From assembly GCA_023213395.1 (NCBI GenBank), contig CM041465.1:104539741-104603740 (forward strand): a DNA stretch of 64,000 bases, given 5' to 3'. Shown piece after piece: positions 1-12,126 of this stretch. A program made the translations under genes and the position numbers. Under the pieces are notes generated by a model. It was not told the origin of the DNA, made no database searches, and worked only from the letters and a program-made list of their open reading frames with translations. This stretch comes from Cycas panzhihuaensis. Its lineage: Eukaryota > Cycadophyta. Position 1 is the first letter of the stretch; each line of letters opens with the position of its first letter.

Positions 1-1236
1 ATGAACCAAGGAGAGACATTCCTTCTCGGCCAGGGAGTAGTTGAGTTCAGTAGCCATAAGGGTGTAGCTGATAAAGTAAATGGCTCTCTCAACTCCTGAA
101 TCATCCTCTTGAGCCAACATAGCACCCAAAGACTCATCGGTCACTGAGGTATAGAGAATGAAAGGCCTATCGAAGCAAGGGGGTGCCAACGTTGAAGCAG
201 AAACAAGGGCTTCCTTAAGTCCTTCGGAGGCTTGTTGGGTCTTATCAGGCCAAACAAATAGGGCTCCCTTCTTCAATAGGTTAGTTAAGGGTTTGGCGCT
301 CATGGAAAAGTCTGCCAGGAAGTGCCTAAGGAAACTAAGCCTACCTAGAAACGACTTGATCTGTCACTGGGTTCTAGGAGGCGACATATCAAGGATTGCC
401 TTGACTTTATTAGGGTCAATCTGAATCCCTTACTTTGACATAAGAAATCCAAGGAGTTTACCATAAGTAATAGCAAATACACACTTGAGTGGGTTTAAAC
501 TTATGTGGTACTTACGACACCGTGTGAAGATAGCCCGCAAGTCCGAAGGATGATTAGCGCTAACACATGAGAGGCCCATCATGTCATCCATGAAGACCTC
601 CAACCTGTTGTTGATGAGGTCAAGGAAGATAAAATACATCGCCCTTTGGTAAGTAGCGCCTACATTTTTGAGGTCGAAGGGCATTACCTTATAGGCAAAG
701 GTACCCCACGGGGTGGTGAAGGTCATCTTGTGGCAGTCTTCAGGAGAGATTTGAATCTAGTTATATCCAGAGAAGTCATCCATCAAGGACATGACTTCAA
801 ACCCAGTAGTTCGATTAATGATTTGATCGATGAAAGGGAGTGGAAAGTTGTCCTTAGGACACGCATTGTTGATATCATAGAAATCAATGCATATTCAGAT
901 GGTCCCATTCTTTTCAGCAACAGGAATGATGTTGGACACCCATTTAGGGTAGTCGATTGAAGTAATAAGTCCAGCATCCAAAAGCTTCTCAACCTCCATC
1001 TTGACAGCGGCTGAGAGTTTAGGGTGGAGAGGACGCTGTTTCCGGCACACGGGTCAGGTGCCAGGAATGGTAGTGAGATTATAGGTGACGATGGAGGGGT
1101 CGATTCCCTTCATGTCAGAATAATCCCATGCAAAGACATCTTGGAACTCCTAAAACAAAAGGGAATATTCCCTTACTTCATTAGGAGAGCATTACGCCCC
1201 CACCTTAATGACCTTGCCTCAGGCTAAGACTATGTC
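1..1236 (-). pseudogene. pol: Reverse transcriptase and start of RNase H of T1
   Basis: This is the polymerase part of the Tat-like polyprotein, which copies element RNA into DNA. Reading leftwards I see an entry motif (FAWDYSDMKGIDPSIV), the ICIDFYDINNACPKDNFPLP block, MDDFSGYN, TPWGTFAYKVMPF, GATYQRAM, the catalytic FMDDM (Y replaced by F, V by M), a thumb block near LNPLKCVF, and from about 165 the RNase H opening FDRPFILYTSVTDESLGAML. Stops break the frame: a TGA just before ICIDF sits where the family has Arg (CGA to TGA), another follows FSGYN, and another follows FLMSK. The intact blocks make the assignment secure; the gene is dead. It is the only RT of this family in the window. Confidence 0.88.
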
Positions 1237-2043
1237 CTAGGTCGCCCCCATGTACATGGTATTCCCCTCCTCGAAATGGAGAGGGGTAAGGTCAATAGGA
1301 AGAGATGGAATAGGGGATGGAATTGGGTTAGCGAGTATGGACCCAATTACCAGGACCTTCTGGTGGCCAAGCCTATGGTGACTAGAAGTAAAGTTAGGCA
1401 TGGAGCCTGCTAAGTACTCAAGCAAGGCTTCATCATCTTCGAAGTAATCCACCCCATGGATGACCTTACTTTGAATAGATGAAGTGCTAGAGGAAGTGAG
1501 AGCAACGAGACCCTGATGGTCGTCAGGCTGTCCAACATCCTCAAAAGACTCTAAGAGGGAATCAGGAAGGGGCTCCTTGGAAGGAGCGAAAGGAAGTTCC
1601 TTAAAACCATCACCTACAGGGGGTGACAGAGAGGAAGAATCAATGAGTTATGGGTCAATATGTGTAATGACATGCGACACAAGGGGGTGACTAGTCTCTC
1701 CAACAAGAGGAGTTCTAGGTCGGGACCTAGAACAAGGAGGGTGCCTCCTACTAGTGCAGAGGAAAGAGACAGGGTGAGGAAAGTCCTCATCCTTACCATA
1801 TTACTCATCGTCACTAAATAAGGAGAGGTACCCATAGCTCCCGACACCAATAGGAGCAAAATGAGTAAGACTAGAGGAAGAAGATGCAGGATCTTCTTCG
1901 CTATGGGACGAATTGGGTATACTGATGGAGCAAGACAAGGTGTGAATAGAAGGGCCTTTGTCCCCCTTCGTATGGCCATGGCTCACTTGATTAGTAGGAC
2001 AAATTTTTTTAACAGGCAGGTGTTCATGGGAAACAACCCTCAT
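1237..2043 (-). pseudogene. Protease-RT linker of T1 polyprotein
   Basis: This stretch continues the polyprotein between protease and RT. It is readable in pieces on the minus strand: a Ser-rich acidic part (SEEDPASSSSSLTHFAPIGV, about 1850-1920) and a later acidic part (DYFEDDEALLEYLAG, about 1400-1450). No catalytic domain is visible. The FAPIGVG..GYG string recurs after the protease in T3 (about 33080-33110), which shows the two elements share this extension. Stops at the segment joins show decay. Its role is unknown. Confidence 0.6.
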
Positions 2044-2109
2044 CCGTCCATCATGGATGAACTTAAGTTACCCCTAGCGGGTCGAACACACGGCTCCCAT
2101 TTAATTGAT

Positions 2110-2790
2110 CTATGGTCGACCTAAGAGAAGATTGTAGTCGACGTCTACGTTAAGAACTACAATGTTAGCAAGGACAATCTTGCCTTTGAGAGTGAGCGGG
2201 ATTGAAACAGATCCCAATAGAGTCTTTTCGCTACCGTCGTAGCCTTGGCATCGCCATGGAATAGGTTCCAAGGTGGAAATGCCAAGCTCTTGCATAACGT
2301 GCAAGGGCATGGCATTAATGGAAGAACCGTTGTCGACAACGGTCCTTCGCAAGGTACAGTCTGATGTGTCAATAGTGATGGTGAAAGGGAAATTCCATTG
2401 GCGTTCCCTTTCACAAGTAGTGGGAAGATCCTTAGGGTCAAAGGAAATGACAGGCTCATGGCTTTGGGTAATACCTAAAGCATGAATAGGCGCATCACTC
2501 AACCTTAAAGCTTCCAAAAGGAGAGTTCATTGTTTGGGATAACTTTTCAAGACATCCATAATGGACATCCTGGCGGCCATGGTACAAAGCTTGTCGATAA
2601 TAGAAAAGGCCTTCCCCTTTGCTGTGAATTGAGGAAGGGCTCTTCTGAAATTGTAGTGACTTAGATGAATGGGAATAGTCTTGGGAAGTAACGGGACTTC
2701 CAGAAGGGAGGTTTCCAAAAGAGGATCAGAGTGTGGAACAGAAGAAGAGGCGTCAGTTGCCTCTTTAGTGGCTTAAGACTGAGTTAAGGC
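2110..2790 (-). pseudogene. Retropepsin-like aspartic protease region of T1
   Basis: The minus-strand frame 2517-2110 holds the retropepsin core: TIDTSDCTLRRTVVDNGSS, with the active-site triad written D-N-G (usual D-T/S-G), then a beta-rich stretch and the closing VDYNLLLGRPW. Upstream (about 2718-2527) is a conserved family block, FRRALPQFTAKGKAFSIIDKL followed by MSIMDVLKS, also present in T2 and T3. The protease would release Gag and Pol proteins from the precursor. The core frame is open, but joins to gag and linker are broken by stops. Asn in the triad occurs in all copies here, so it is likely a family trait and not a single lesion. Confidence 0.82.
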
Positions 2791-5057
2791 ATATAAGGGG
2801 ATGGCCTCAAGCATTTGGATTACCTTATTTCCCTTATTCTGGGACCGCGAAGGTGAGGGAGTACGTCAGTCAGGGGAACACGAGGAAGAAGACGAATCCT
2901 AAGTACCCTTCCCCTTATCGCGGGAAGGATGGGAATTTGGGGATCTTCCCCGATTCTGGTTGTTTTGGGTTGAGTATTATGATCACGTTCCCCATGTTTG
3001 GGGAATGGATCCTTGTGGATTGGTTGATTTAGGTTGGGCCTTGAGGCTCGTTTAGGAGATGAGTCATGTTGTGGGGCATCCCTAGGATGCTGAGCCCAAC
3101 AACGTGAGTTGTCATGGAAACACTCCCCATGAACGGAACACCACTTCTTCTCAAGTGAGGAATCTGGCTTCCTTACTTGAGAGGACTGGGTGTTACAACT
3201 CCTAGGGAGAGCAGCCTGAGTAGCTTGTTAGATTTGTTTATTGGAAGTAGGTGATGAAGGAGCTTGCAGTTTAAGTTCCTTCATCGTATGCTCAAATGAA
3301 CATATAGTAGAGGTGAGTGGATATAGGGTCTTCTCGGTCAGATAAGAAGAGGATCTAGTGGATGGTTGTGGTTTGGTTTCTTTAGTTTGGGGTGGTGCCT
3401 CATGACATTGTGAGGGCTTAAGAGGCTTCTTGAGTCTAGCCTGGATCTCAATAGCCTTAAGCGCTAAGCACTTTGCAATGGTAGAGTCGCATATAGTTGC
3501 CCCCATCTTAAGGACTTCCACATGGACTTTGGGGCGAAGTGCATTAACGGAGAGATCCCTCTTCAATTCCTCAGGTAAAGTAGCCTTAGTGGAATAGAGG
3601 AGGTCATGAAATCGTTGCACGAAGTCACAATTCATCTCATCGTGACCTTGTTTGAGCGAAAGAAGGGATTTCATTCCACTTTCGAATGGACGAGCTACAT
3701 CAAAATAGTTGATAAACTCGTCCACAAGTTGTTGGAACGAGAAAATGGAATGGGCAGGTAAGCGATAAAACCACTTAAGGGCATCGCCTTGTAGGGATCG
3801 TGGGAATAATTTTATTAGTATGTGATCATAAGCCTAGTAATCAATGCACGCCATAGAGAAACTATAGACGTGCTCCACTAGGTCCTGTGATGAAGTTCCA
3901 TCGAACTTAGGAACTTCGGGGGGATGAGGCAGCAAATTAGTTCTTAATGCTTCAATAGATAATGGTGTCAATCTATAATCCATGAAGGGATGTGCCCTTG
4001 CCTAGACCATAGGATTGGAAAATGATGTGGGAGGTAATGGACAAGGAATGGATAGGGGTGGTAGACCCATCCCTCCTTGAGGAAATATCCCTTGCTAGAA
4101 AGGGACTTGAGGATAAGCACTTTGAAAGGAAGTTGGGTTTCCTTGCAAAGGCGCAGTGTAAAGAGCTACACAAGATGGTGGAAAGAAAGGGTGAGGAACT
4201 AGATTTTGTCCATATGGGCCACCTGTAGGTGGTGCAACCCCATATGGATGTAACGGTTCCACCCCGTAAGCTGGAATATGGTTCCCTTTACCATTCCCCC
4301 AAGGTTGAGAAGTATAGCCTGGGGGTATGTAAAGAGAAGGACCACTAGGTTGGCTTTGAGTATACGTAGGAACAGATCCCACATGACTAGTGGTAGGGGT
4401 ATTAGTAAGACCTCTAGGCCTACTAGGAAATGCATATGCTACATTAGGAAGTGGCATGTTAGCTTGACTAGGAAAAGGTATGCTAACCCCAATCTGGGAA
4501 AAAGACATACCATGAGAGGGCCCCGAAGAGCTAGGACCATGATGAGGAATAAGAGGTGCTATAGACATCCCTAAGATAGATGTAAGGGTAGAGCGAGACA
4601 AATGTGTAGGCATAAAAGGATTACTCGTTGTGGGAGGTGTAGATGCAGATGAAGACAATGGGACATGTGCGGACTAGGAAGATGCCCCACCATGTAAGAC
4701 ATCTTCAAACCATCTAGGACGTGATTGAAGATGAGCAACATGAAAGCACTTGCTAAGGGCTTTAATAATGTCAGCAGGAGGGGTATCTACATGATTGTAG
4801 GAGGTAGACAGAACCTCAAATAAAGCAGACCCCTCAGGGTGCTCCTCATAAGAATCAGCAACTATGTGGTGAATCTCGAGAGGAGATAGGCCCTCTACTC
4901 CATGAGTAGAGGGATGAGCATCAAGTGGGTGGTGTTAATCACTCAAATAGTAAATAGGATCATCACCCTCTTAGGTGGATCTTGGAATGGATGTGGGGAA
5001 CTCATATGCTCCCGAGGTAAAGGCATGATAAGCCCAATCTGAAGGGTATCCTTCCAT
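2791..5057 (-). pseudogene. gag: Gag polyprotein of T1
   Basis: The structural protein of the particle. The likely start is ATG at 5057 (MEGYPSDWAYHA); T2 and T3 begin at the equivalent MEGY codon. Order on the minus strand: a short acidic N-terminus, a Ser/Pro/Gly-rich segment (about 4658-4000) with HPYGVAPPTGGPYGQN, then the retrotransposon-gag helical domain (about 3900-3430) with FSMACIDYW-like, LKWFYRLPA-like and LLSLKQGHDEMN motifs, and a basic tail. A Cys/His motif (WCSVHGECFHD, about 3110-3150) resembles a zinc knuckle without fitting strict CCHC spacing. Several in-frame stops (for example near 4660 and 3230) make it a pseudogene. Confidence 0.85.
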
Positions 5058-5297
5058 TGTCGAATTGGAATCCGACGATGAAAGAAGACGATATACAAGA
5101 TCTTCTAACAATGGAGGTAAACCACATAGGCAACGTGAGAAGTGTATCATACAAAACTTACCAACATGATAGAAGAGGAAAAAGAGATATAAAGTATGTG
5201 TTGGGGATTGCCCAACAAAAGAGATAAGTGGAGAAGACCACTAAAAGGTAATAGTACCAACACGAAGGGGATAGGAACTAGCTCCCTTACTGGCAGG

Positions 5298-5315
5298 TCC
5301 CTAGTATGGTCACCA
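5298..5315 (-). promoter_or_regulatory. Primer binding site of T1
   Basis: The minus strand reads TGGTGACCATACTAGGGA, one base from the LTR boundary, where tRNA priming occurs. It matches the T3 site TGGCGACCATACTGGGGA except for two transitions. TGG pairs with a tRNA CCA end; I cannot assign the tRNA. Confidence 0.75.
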
Positions 5316-5316
5316 A

Positions 5317-8067
5317 TAGATGCACATCTATGGGATAATCACTATGCTCGATAGGAGTAATGGTAGTCAACGATGGTATCGAAGGTGTGGGCGAAAACCT
5401 ACAAGCAAAGAAAGTATCATGCAAGCCACCCCATGCACCGGAGCACGAGCTTGGGACCTGCGAATGGGACCCAACTACCTTAAAGTAGCTCTCAATCTAG
5501 AAGAGAGAGTGCATACAAGGGGTAGCCTGGATGGACTCGAGAGGAAGGTCCTCCCACCCTTGGATGGCCAAAAGAGAAGAGGAGGAATCCTCAAAGAGTT
5601 TCCCTATGATGAAGGGAAATAGGAGTAAATGGAGTAGGTGAAATCCTATGCTGTAAGCAGGTCTCCCTTGGCTACTTGGTCAAGGCAAATAGGACCAAGA
5701 GAGAGAGGGAGATAACCACTTGAACCAAGTTTTCCTTTAACAACTAAAGGCAAAAGAAGAAAGAGAACAAGTGGTATGTGTACAAGCAAGTGATGCCAAA
5801 TGGAATATACCTAAAGGATATATTTGGGTCAGTAGAAAGAAGAAGAAGGAGAAAGGAGGGGGTTCCTTTTATGTCCTTTTCTTAAACAAAACAAACATAT
5901 GGCATGTAAATGCAAACAACTAATACCATTTACCTTTTTACTTTCATGTGATCTACTTAGCTAGAGCATAGATTCTAATAAAAGCAAAAGGGGAAATGGA
6001 GGGATAAAGGAATAGATGTGTGTACTCGAGAGGTGTAGTGGCTGATGGAAGACCTCACCCATACGTGACGCACGTCCTCATGCTAATTGATGGATGTGCG
6101 GCCAAGATCAATGCGAAGGACGGGGGCTTCCTTACCTTCCCCTTGTGAAAAGAAAAGTGGAACGAATGGAAGCGAATGGAATGAAAGAAAGAAAAATAGG
6201 ATGAAACGTACCCAAATTTGGAAGCTTTTTCCTTTCACGCAAAACTGCTCTAACCTGCACATATAAGAACTTATCCCTTCCGAGAAGAGGGCTGCGAATA
6301 TATATATATATATATATAAGCAAGTATATGTGATTTATATACCAAATTATTATGTCAAGTTAGGAAAATAACTGCTGCAAATAACTCCAAATCCTCCCTC
6401 AAGCAAACATATACATCAAGCAAGACAGAGTGAAGGGAAGCCTCAGGATGGCTAAACCCTCCACTAGGTTCTCCACATAACCTTCTAGCACAACAAGATG
6501 GGGGTAAATGACAACTTATGATAGCCAAGAAATATAAGGATAAAAGTAACAAAGTGTTGGGGAGATATCAAGGTGCAGAGTTGCTATGGGCAACAATCCA
6601 GTGTACAAACCCTTATCAATGTTTTCAAGAGATTCCAAGCAACATTAGGGATATGACAGGGGTCCAAATGGGGGGCGTGCAGGCCTGGAATCAATGCAAC
6701 AAGGGCTACATACACTGATAATCTAATGCATGCCTAAGGCTCACCTACTCCTAATTAACCCAAGAGAAGGATGGGAGCAGGAGAAGAAAGGTGGGAAGGG
6801 AGTTGTCCCTTAGATAGTAGGACTAAGTGGGGGCTACCCCCACCTTACTCTCTTCACCCAACCTTTGTGGATCTTCTCCTGCTGCTTCCTTAAGGAAAAC
6901 CAGTGGAGGAAAGGCAAACACCTAGAAATAACAAGCCAAACTCAATAGAAACGGTGTTTGGTACAGTCAAACATGAAGAAAGCAAGCAAATAAACTAGGA
7001 AATGAGTCTAATATAGAAATAACATACAACAAATCCTAAAAAAGGGGTTTAGAGGACCTGTTGGGTTGAATATAGGGCATGTCTGCCCCTACAACTAGTG
7101 GAGAGGATGGGTCCTACAAGGTTTTACAGGAGATATCCCAAGAGGCAGTTGAAAGAGGCACTTGTTGGGGCAAGTTGGAGAAGAACCACACCTAAACTTG
7201 CTTGATAACGGCTGGAGAGAAGCTTCCAACCACTAAGAAGGGTCATTGCAAGTAGATCCTAGCTTGGAGTTGCAGGAAACGTAGGCCTACAAATGTACCT
7301 GTAGAAGGAAGAGAGAAGGAGTAGAAACTACAGTAGGAAATGGTTGTGTTGAAGAGCAAAAAATGATCTAAGAGAGGTAAAATGACGAGGGTTTTGAGAT
7401 TTATATCCATCCCATCCCTAAACAAGCGAATAGGACACGAGTAGGGCTGAGTTGGATGCAAGGACATGTGGCAATTCTGCAAAAAATGTGAGAATTTCCA
7501 CAACAATTTTTAAAGAACAACCTACAATAGTCGCACTGCGGTAAACTTCGCAGTACCACTAAGTTCATAGTGGTGCGGGACCAGAAAGCTAGAATGGCAA
7601 AAATCTGGGTTCCGCGAGCCTTAGGAGGTGATGTGGCAGGCCTAGGAGGGGCTAGCCCTCCTATCCAGGTGGCTAGGATAGTCCAGAAGGCATATGAACA
7701 AGGCCAAAAGAGGCATCAAAGGCTAAAGGTCCCGGAAACGAGGTGATAAGAGCTCAAAATCAAGGCATGAACAGGTCATACAAATCAAATGAGGTTTGAG
7801 GCGGTGTGGAGGTAGCGTGGAGGCTCGTAAAGTGCCATGGGGGATGCCTACCTTATGGAAAGGTCGGCCCCAATGGGTCGTCATAGGCTTACAATACAAC
7901 AAGCATCATGACTAGGAAACAAATATGAAGTGATCATACAAATAAGGCAAGCAGTCATGCAATGAGGCAGTGCTTTTGTCAACCTTTCTAAAGAAATAGT
8001 ACAAACGAAAACGAAGAAACATACTTGAGTCGACCTGTTTGTATCCATTCCCGGTAGTTAGGAAACA
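5317..8067 (-). repeat. 5' LTR of T1
   Basis: 2751 bp. On the minus strand it opens TGTTTCC..GGGAATGG at 8067, the start shared by all LTRs of this family here, and closes with CTA (decayed CA) at 5317 next to the primer site. It contains the U3 hairpin and GTACC-type repeat (7464-7577), a (TA)n run at about 6298-6317, and a donor-like GAAGGTAAGGAAGCCC (6124-6139, minus). Short ORFs inside it are fortuitous. Confidence 0.85.
7464..7577 (-). promoter_or_regulatory. U3 hairpin and GTACC-repeat cassette, T1 LTR
   Basis: An imperfect hairpin (TGTGGCAATTCTGCA, then TGTGAGAATTTCCACA) lies about 30 bp from a short array of 'gGTAAACTTcGCAGTACCACTAAG' type, given here in two parts: GGTAAACTTCGCAG and TACCACTAAG. 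The same pair occurs at the same relative place in most LTRs of the family. A regulatory role is inferred. Confidence 0.55.
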
Positions 8068-8072
8068 ACTAT
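8068..8072. other. Putative target-site duplication ACTAT of T1
   Basis: Five bases directly after the T1 LTR end. T0 sequence homologous to T4's 3' UTR resumes here. The partner copy is outside the window, so the duplication is unproven. Confidence 0.5.
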
Positions 8073-8332
8073 CACCACTATTTATTTTACACTCATACGA
8101 TGGGGGCATCCCCCTTATCTACTTTCATTACCATTAGGCTTTAGGGCAACACATAGGCAGCCCCTATGTTGCCACTCTCTCATCTCCTTGTCCATGCGTC
8201 CCACCATGACACTCACCATCACCCTTGGTTGATAGCACTGCTATATTTGTTGTATATTACTAACTTTTTGTTGCCAGCATTCGCCATCGCATTACACTTC
8301 TGAGTAGCAAGGCTCTGCTGCCAAGGGGGTAG
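8073..8332 (+). other. 3' UTR and polypurine tract of T0
   Basis: This segment matches, on the plus strand, the minus-strand 3' UTR of T4 (53161-53450): gggcatcccccttat, ccttgtccatgcgtc, cattcgccatcgcatt and ctctgctgccaagg occur in the same order. It ends in CCAAGGGGGTAG (8321-8332), the polypurine tract priming plus-strand DNA synthesis, immediately before the LTR start. The rest of T0 was displaced leftwards by T1. Confidence 0.75.
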
Positions 8333-11300
8333 TGTTTCCCGGCTACCGGGAATGGACATGGGTGAGTTGACTCAGGTAAGTTCAGGTATGCTTCTATCCC
8401 TACCTTTGTCAGTTTTAGAATAGGTAGATTAAGGCACTTTACCTGCACTACATTTTGATTGATTGATTGCATGATCATTATGCATTCATTACTTGACCAT
8501 ATTGCATCCCAATATTTTTTTTTAGGCTATGATGATCTAGGGATACATATTCCACGATGCTCCACAACCCTCTATCATGTCTCCATGACATCCCCAAGTA
8601 CCTTTTGGCTTCTGTAGCCCATACCACATAATTCTTTGGTGTAATACAGCCCCTAGCACATTGCTTAGGCCCAATCGTCATACTGTGTATACCTTTTGTC
8701 ACCTTTTAGGAGCCTTTGACCATCATTTCCCTACTTGTTGTGGTCCCCCTAGGTCTCATAACCTCCTTATTACCTAGGTACTGTAGCTTACGCCTTAGGG
8801 TCTAGGATCCCCTCTCTTTTGGGAGCTTCTAGGCTCTCCCACCCTTGCTTTTATCTTGCTTTTGTCTACGCTATGATAAACTTCGTAGTATCGCTGTAAA
8901 CTTCACAGTACCGCTAAATTTACCATGGGGCAACTGTCAACAACTATTTTTTAAACTGTTTACAACTAATTTCGCATTTATTGTGAAATTACCACATGGA
9001 AATGACTTGTTTCCTGCCCAGGCCAAATCTTAATCACTTGATTGAGTTAGGCTTAGGTTTAAAAACCCAAAATCCACTTCATTTGGGTCCTCTTCTTTTC
9101 TCTCTAATTCACTTTTCACTACTATCTTCTCCAAAAATACCTTGTAATAGACTTAAGTTCTACTATACCTAGCTCCCAGCCAGCTACTAACACCTTGCAG
9201 CTTAAGACACGCAGGTTGTAAATCCGCAATGAGGCTAGTCGAGGAAAGATTGTGCTTCAAATGCTTCACCAAGCTTTAGGTCTCCTTTATTGCTCAAAGT
9301 TTTGTCTCCATTTGTTGCACCACTAGGATTTCTTCCAGCAAACCCCAAAGAATCTTCTTCCTCACCTAGTTTGACAGGTAGATATGCTTCAGATCTACCC
9401 TTATTAGGTACTCTCAACTCAGTCCTTTAATTTCTCTTCTTTTTTTGAGCAATATAGATACTCTTCTACCAGTACTTTTTGTAGCAAGTTACTTTCTTTC
9501 TTCCTATTACAACATGAGGCAAACCCTCCCTTTTTCTTAGCATGTCCACACTTCTCTCTTGGTTCTCCTTAGGTTCCTCAAGGAGGTAGCAAGGAAGAGG
9601 GTTATATAGAGAGCGAAAGGAGCTATAGGTAGGGTCCTGCATCCAACGCGCCTTCTCCTCAAGGGTAGCCTCTTTCTCTCCTCCCCTCTCCTTCTCCATA
9701 CCTCCCTTAGTTCCCCAAAGAACCCTTGAAGAGAAGATCTCTGTTGGCATCAGCGTAGGCAACCCATTGTTGCATTTGTAACCAACACCACAGATCCTAC
9801 ACGACTAGGGTTTCAACCCCACTCCATATCCCTCTTGTGTTTTAGTTCAATCCTTGTAAAAAACCTATAAAAGTTGCACTTTGTAACTTTTGCAATATTG
9901 GCAACATTTGTAATGTCTCTTGCCACTTTTGCTTGCTTTTTTAGAAACTTGTTTGCATTTGTTATCAGATTATTTTACTCCCACTACCCTTTCATCTTGG
10001 CACTTGGGGATAGTGTGGAGCATCGTAGATTTGGAGGGCTAGCCATTCTGAGACTAACTATTCTTCCTCTCTCTCTCTTCCCCCCTTCTCCCACATCACA
10101 CATTTAACAATATATGCAACATAAGGTACAACATTAACATTGCATGCATTTCTTTCAATAGAGATTAAACGCATTTTGTTCTTTTCCTTTCACATACTTG
10201 TCTTGCATGTGTTCAGTGCTCCTTGGGAGAGGGCAAGCTTTGTTGGTGTATGTTTCCCTTGTATTTGGGGTAAGCAAGGACCTCATCCTAGGTATGCTTC
10301 TCTTCTACTGAATAGTTATTTTTTCTTACACTCAAAGATTGTAAAGTAAAGTTGCTTTAGTGTTTACATTTCCTTTCTCTGCATCTCCCTTTTTTGGTTT
10401 TGAGGAAGGTAAGGAAGCCCCCCTCTCTTCATCGGTATTCCTTCCGTTGCACCATTCGTGACAAGGAAAAGGGTGAGTATTGCAAGGGTGTTGAGGGTAG
10501 TGCTACTCTAGTCATTGCATTTCTAGGTACATCTCTCTCTCTAGCCTTCTTACTATTACCCTTATCCCCCTTTTTTTGAATACCCTTAGACAAAAAGAAA
10601 AGGAAAGGATTCATGTGATTTTTGCACTTTGTTTATTGTTCTATGTTTGCCTATTTCAACTCATATAGTTGAGGATCTAGGTAGTCTGCACCAATAGGTG
10701 ATTGCCCCTTCCTTTAGCACATATATCCCCCATATATTGCCCTCTTTCATTTAGGCCTTCAACCCTACCAAGACTTAGGCAAGGTAAGTTAGGCACTCAT
10801 CTGCATACACTCTTATCACCTCATTGCATACCAAAAAATAGATTTGCATCCTTTACATGAGCTTTTCACCTATTTGGTAATTTGCTTGATTTCTTTCCTT
10901 GCATATGAAAGAGTAAAGAGAGCAAGGTTGCATCTAGAGAGACAAAGAAAGAGTGCATTGCCTTATTTCTTTTAAAAGTTATTTCTTTTAAACACAAGCA
11001 CCACATTTCCACCTTGTATCCCTCTATCACACAACAAGATAAATACAAACATAGGACAACCTCCTTTGTCAGTCCATCATATCTAGAACCCTCCTTTGTT
11101 TTGGTGCCTTAAGAGCACCTCCTCTCAAGGATGCTTTCTCCTTCTTTCCTTATTTCCCTAAGCTAGGCCTCCTAGGTTCGGTCCTTGGGTCGATGCTTAG
11201 TATGTGAAACCAACCACTCCCTTCTCTACTCGCATTGCAAGCTGCCTTAAGCTTACACATGGGTTTCTCTCCTTCCTTGCTAAGGATCATTCTCTTCGTC

Positions 11301-11620
11301 ACTCCTTCATATGAGGAGCTATTCTCTCGCTTCCTTCCTCCCTCCTTCAGTCATCCAAGGGCAGGAGGGCCCCCATTTGAGGTTACTTAGGAACCCGAGG
11401 AGATCCCTCTTACACCCGTCACTCCAAATCGAGGAGGAGTTACCCTAAATGAGTTCGTGCACCATTTGCGGGTCCTTGAACCTGCGTTCCAACTCATGGA
11501 TGCCCTTTATGGGTGATCTCTTTCCCTGGTTCTCGTAGGTCCATAGCCACCAAAACTGTTAGCCATCTTGGCTCAATCTCACCCAAGTTTAGTAACCCCC
11601 CCACTAGAGGTGCGATTACA
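8333..11620 (+). repeat. 3' LTR of T0
   Basis: 3288 bp, plus orientation, from TGTTTCCCGGCTACCGGGAA to TGCGATTACA. It follows a polypurine tract, so it is a 3' LTR. It aligns along its length with the T2 LTRs, including the end region (GTTTAGTAACC...TAGAGGTGCGATT). A TTTAAAAA near 9058 is a TATA candidate. The donor-like GAAGGTAAGGAAGCCC is at 10405-10420. GACAC follows; its duplicate would be off-window. Confidence 0.85.
8866..9000 (+). promoter_or_regulatory. U3 GTACCGC array and hairpin, T0 LTR
   Basis: Two repeats of the type AAACTTCGTAGTATCGCTGT / AAACTTCACAGTACCGCTAA (20-bp period), followed at about 8969-8990 by TTTCGCATTTATTGTGAAAT, an imperfect hairpin homologous to the near-perfect one in the solo LTR at 59476-59510. 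Confidence 0.6.
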
Positions 11621-12126
11621 GACACTTGATGCATAAGCTGACCTCTTGACATTTATTTTCTTTGACTTCATGAACACACAACAAATCTGAAGACTTCTTG
11701 GCTAGTAAGTTCTTAGTATGATTCATTCACTAGCATTGTTGGTCTATTGGTTGAGGATGTAGGTAAAAGGTCCAATTAAATTGAGGAGACCTAGTACACT
11801 CCACTTTAAACTTGACTTTAATTGATTTGGCAATAAATATAACCTTTCGAAGTGTAATGAGATGATGAGTTTTGAGACATGTGAATATGCTCCTTAAGTC
11901 TAGTTATAAACATCTCAATGAGAGTATCTTGGTCCAACTTTTTATACATCTAGTTTTGAAGTGCTTGAAATTTATTTTCATGTATCTCAATCAAAGTAGT
12001 TTGCTACAAATGAGTGAGTCTATTGAAGAAGAAATGGTCTCAAGTGTCTTTGTACTATTAAAAGAATAAGGCAAAAAAAGAATTCCATGTGAGTGCTTAT
12101 GGATTTTCTTAGTTCTACTAATAAAA

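Larger units (their letters stand above)
1..8067 (-). mobile_element. T1: Tat-like Ty3/gypsy retrotransposon, truncated by window edge
   Basis: Read on the minus strand the order is LTR (8067-5317), primer binding site, gag, protease, linker, reverse transcriptase and the start of RNase H at position 1. This is gypsy order. The RT motifs (CPKDNFPLP, MDDFSGYN, GATYQRAM, FMDDM) match the plant Tat branch rather than chromoviruses. The LTR end GGAAACA at 8061-8067 is followed by ACTAT, the probable target duplication, whose partner is off-window. T1 interrupts the 3' end of T0, so it is younger than T0. In-frame stops show it is no longer coding-competent. Confidence 0.9.
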
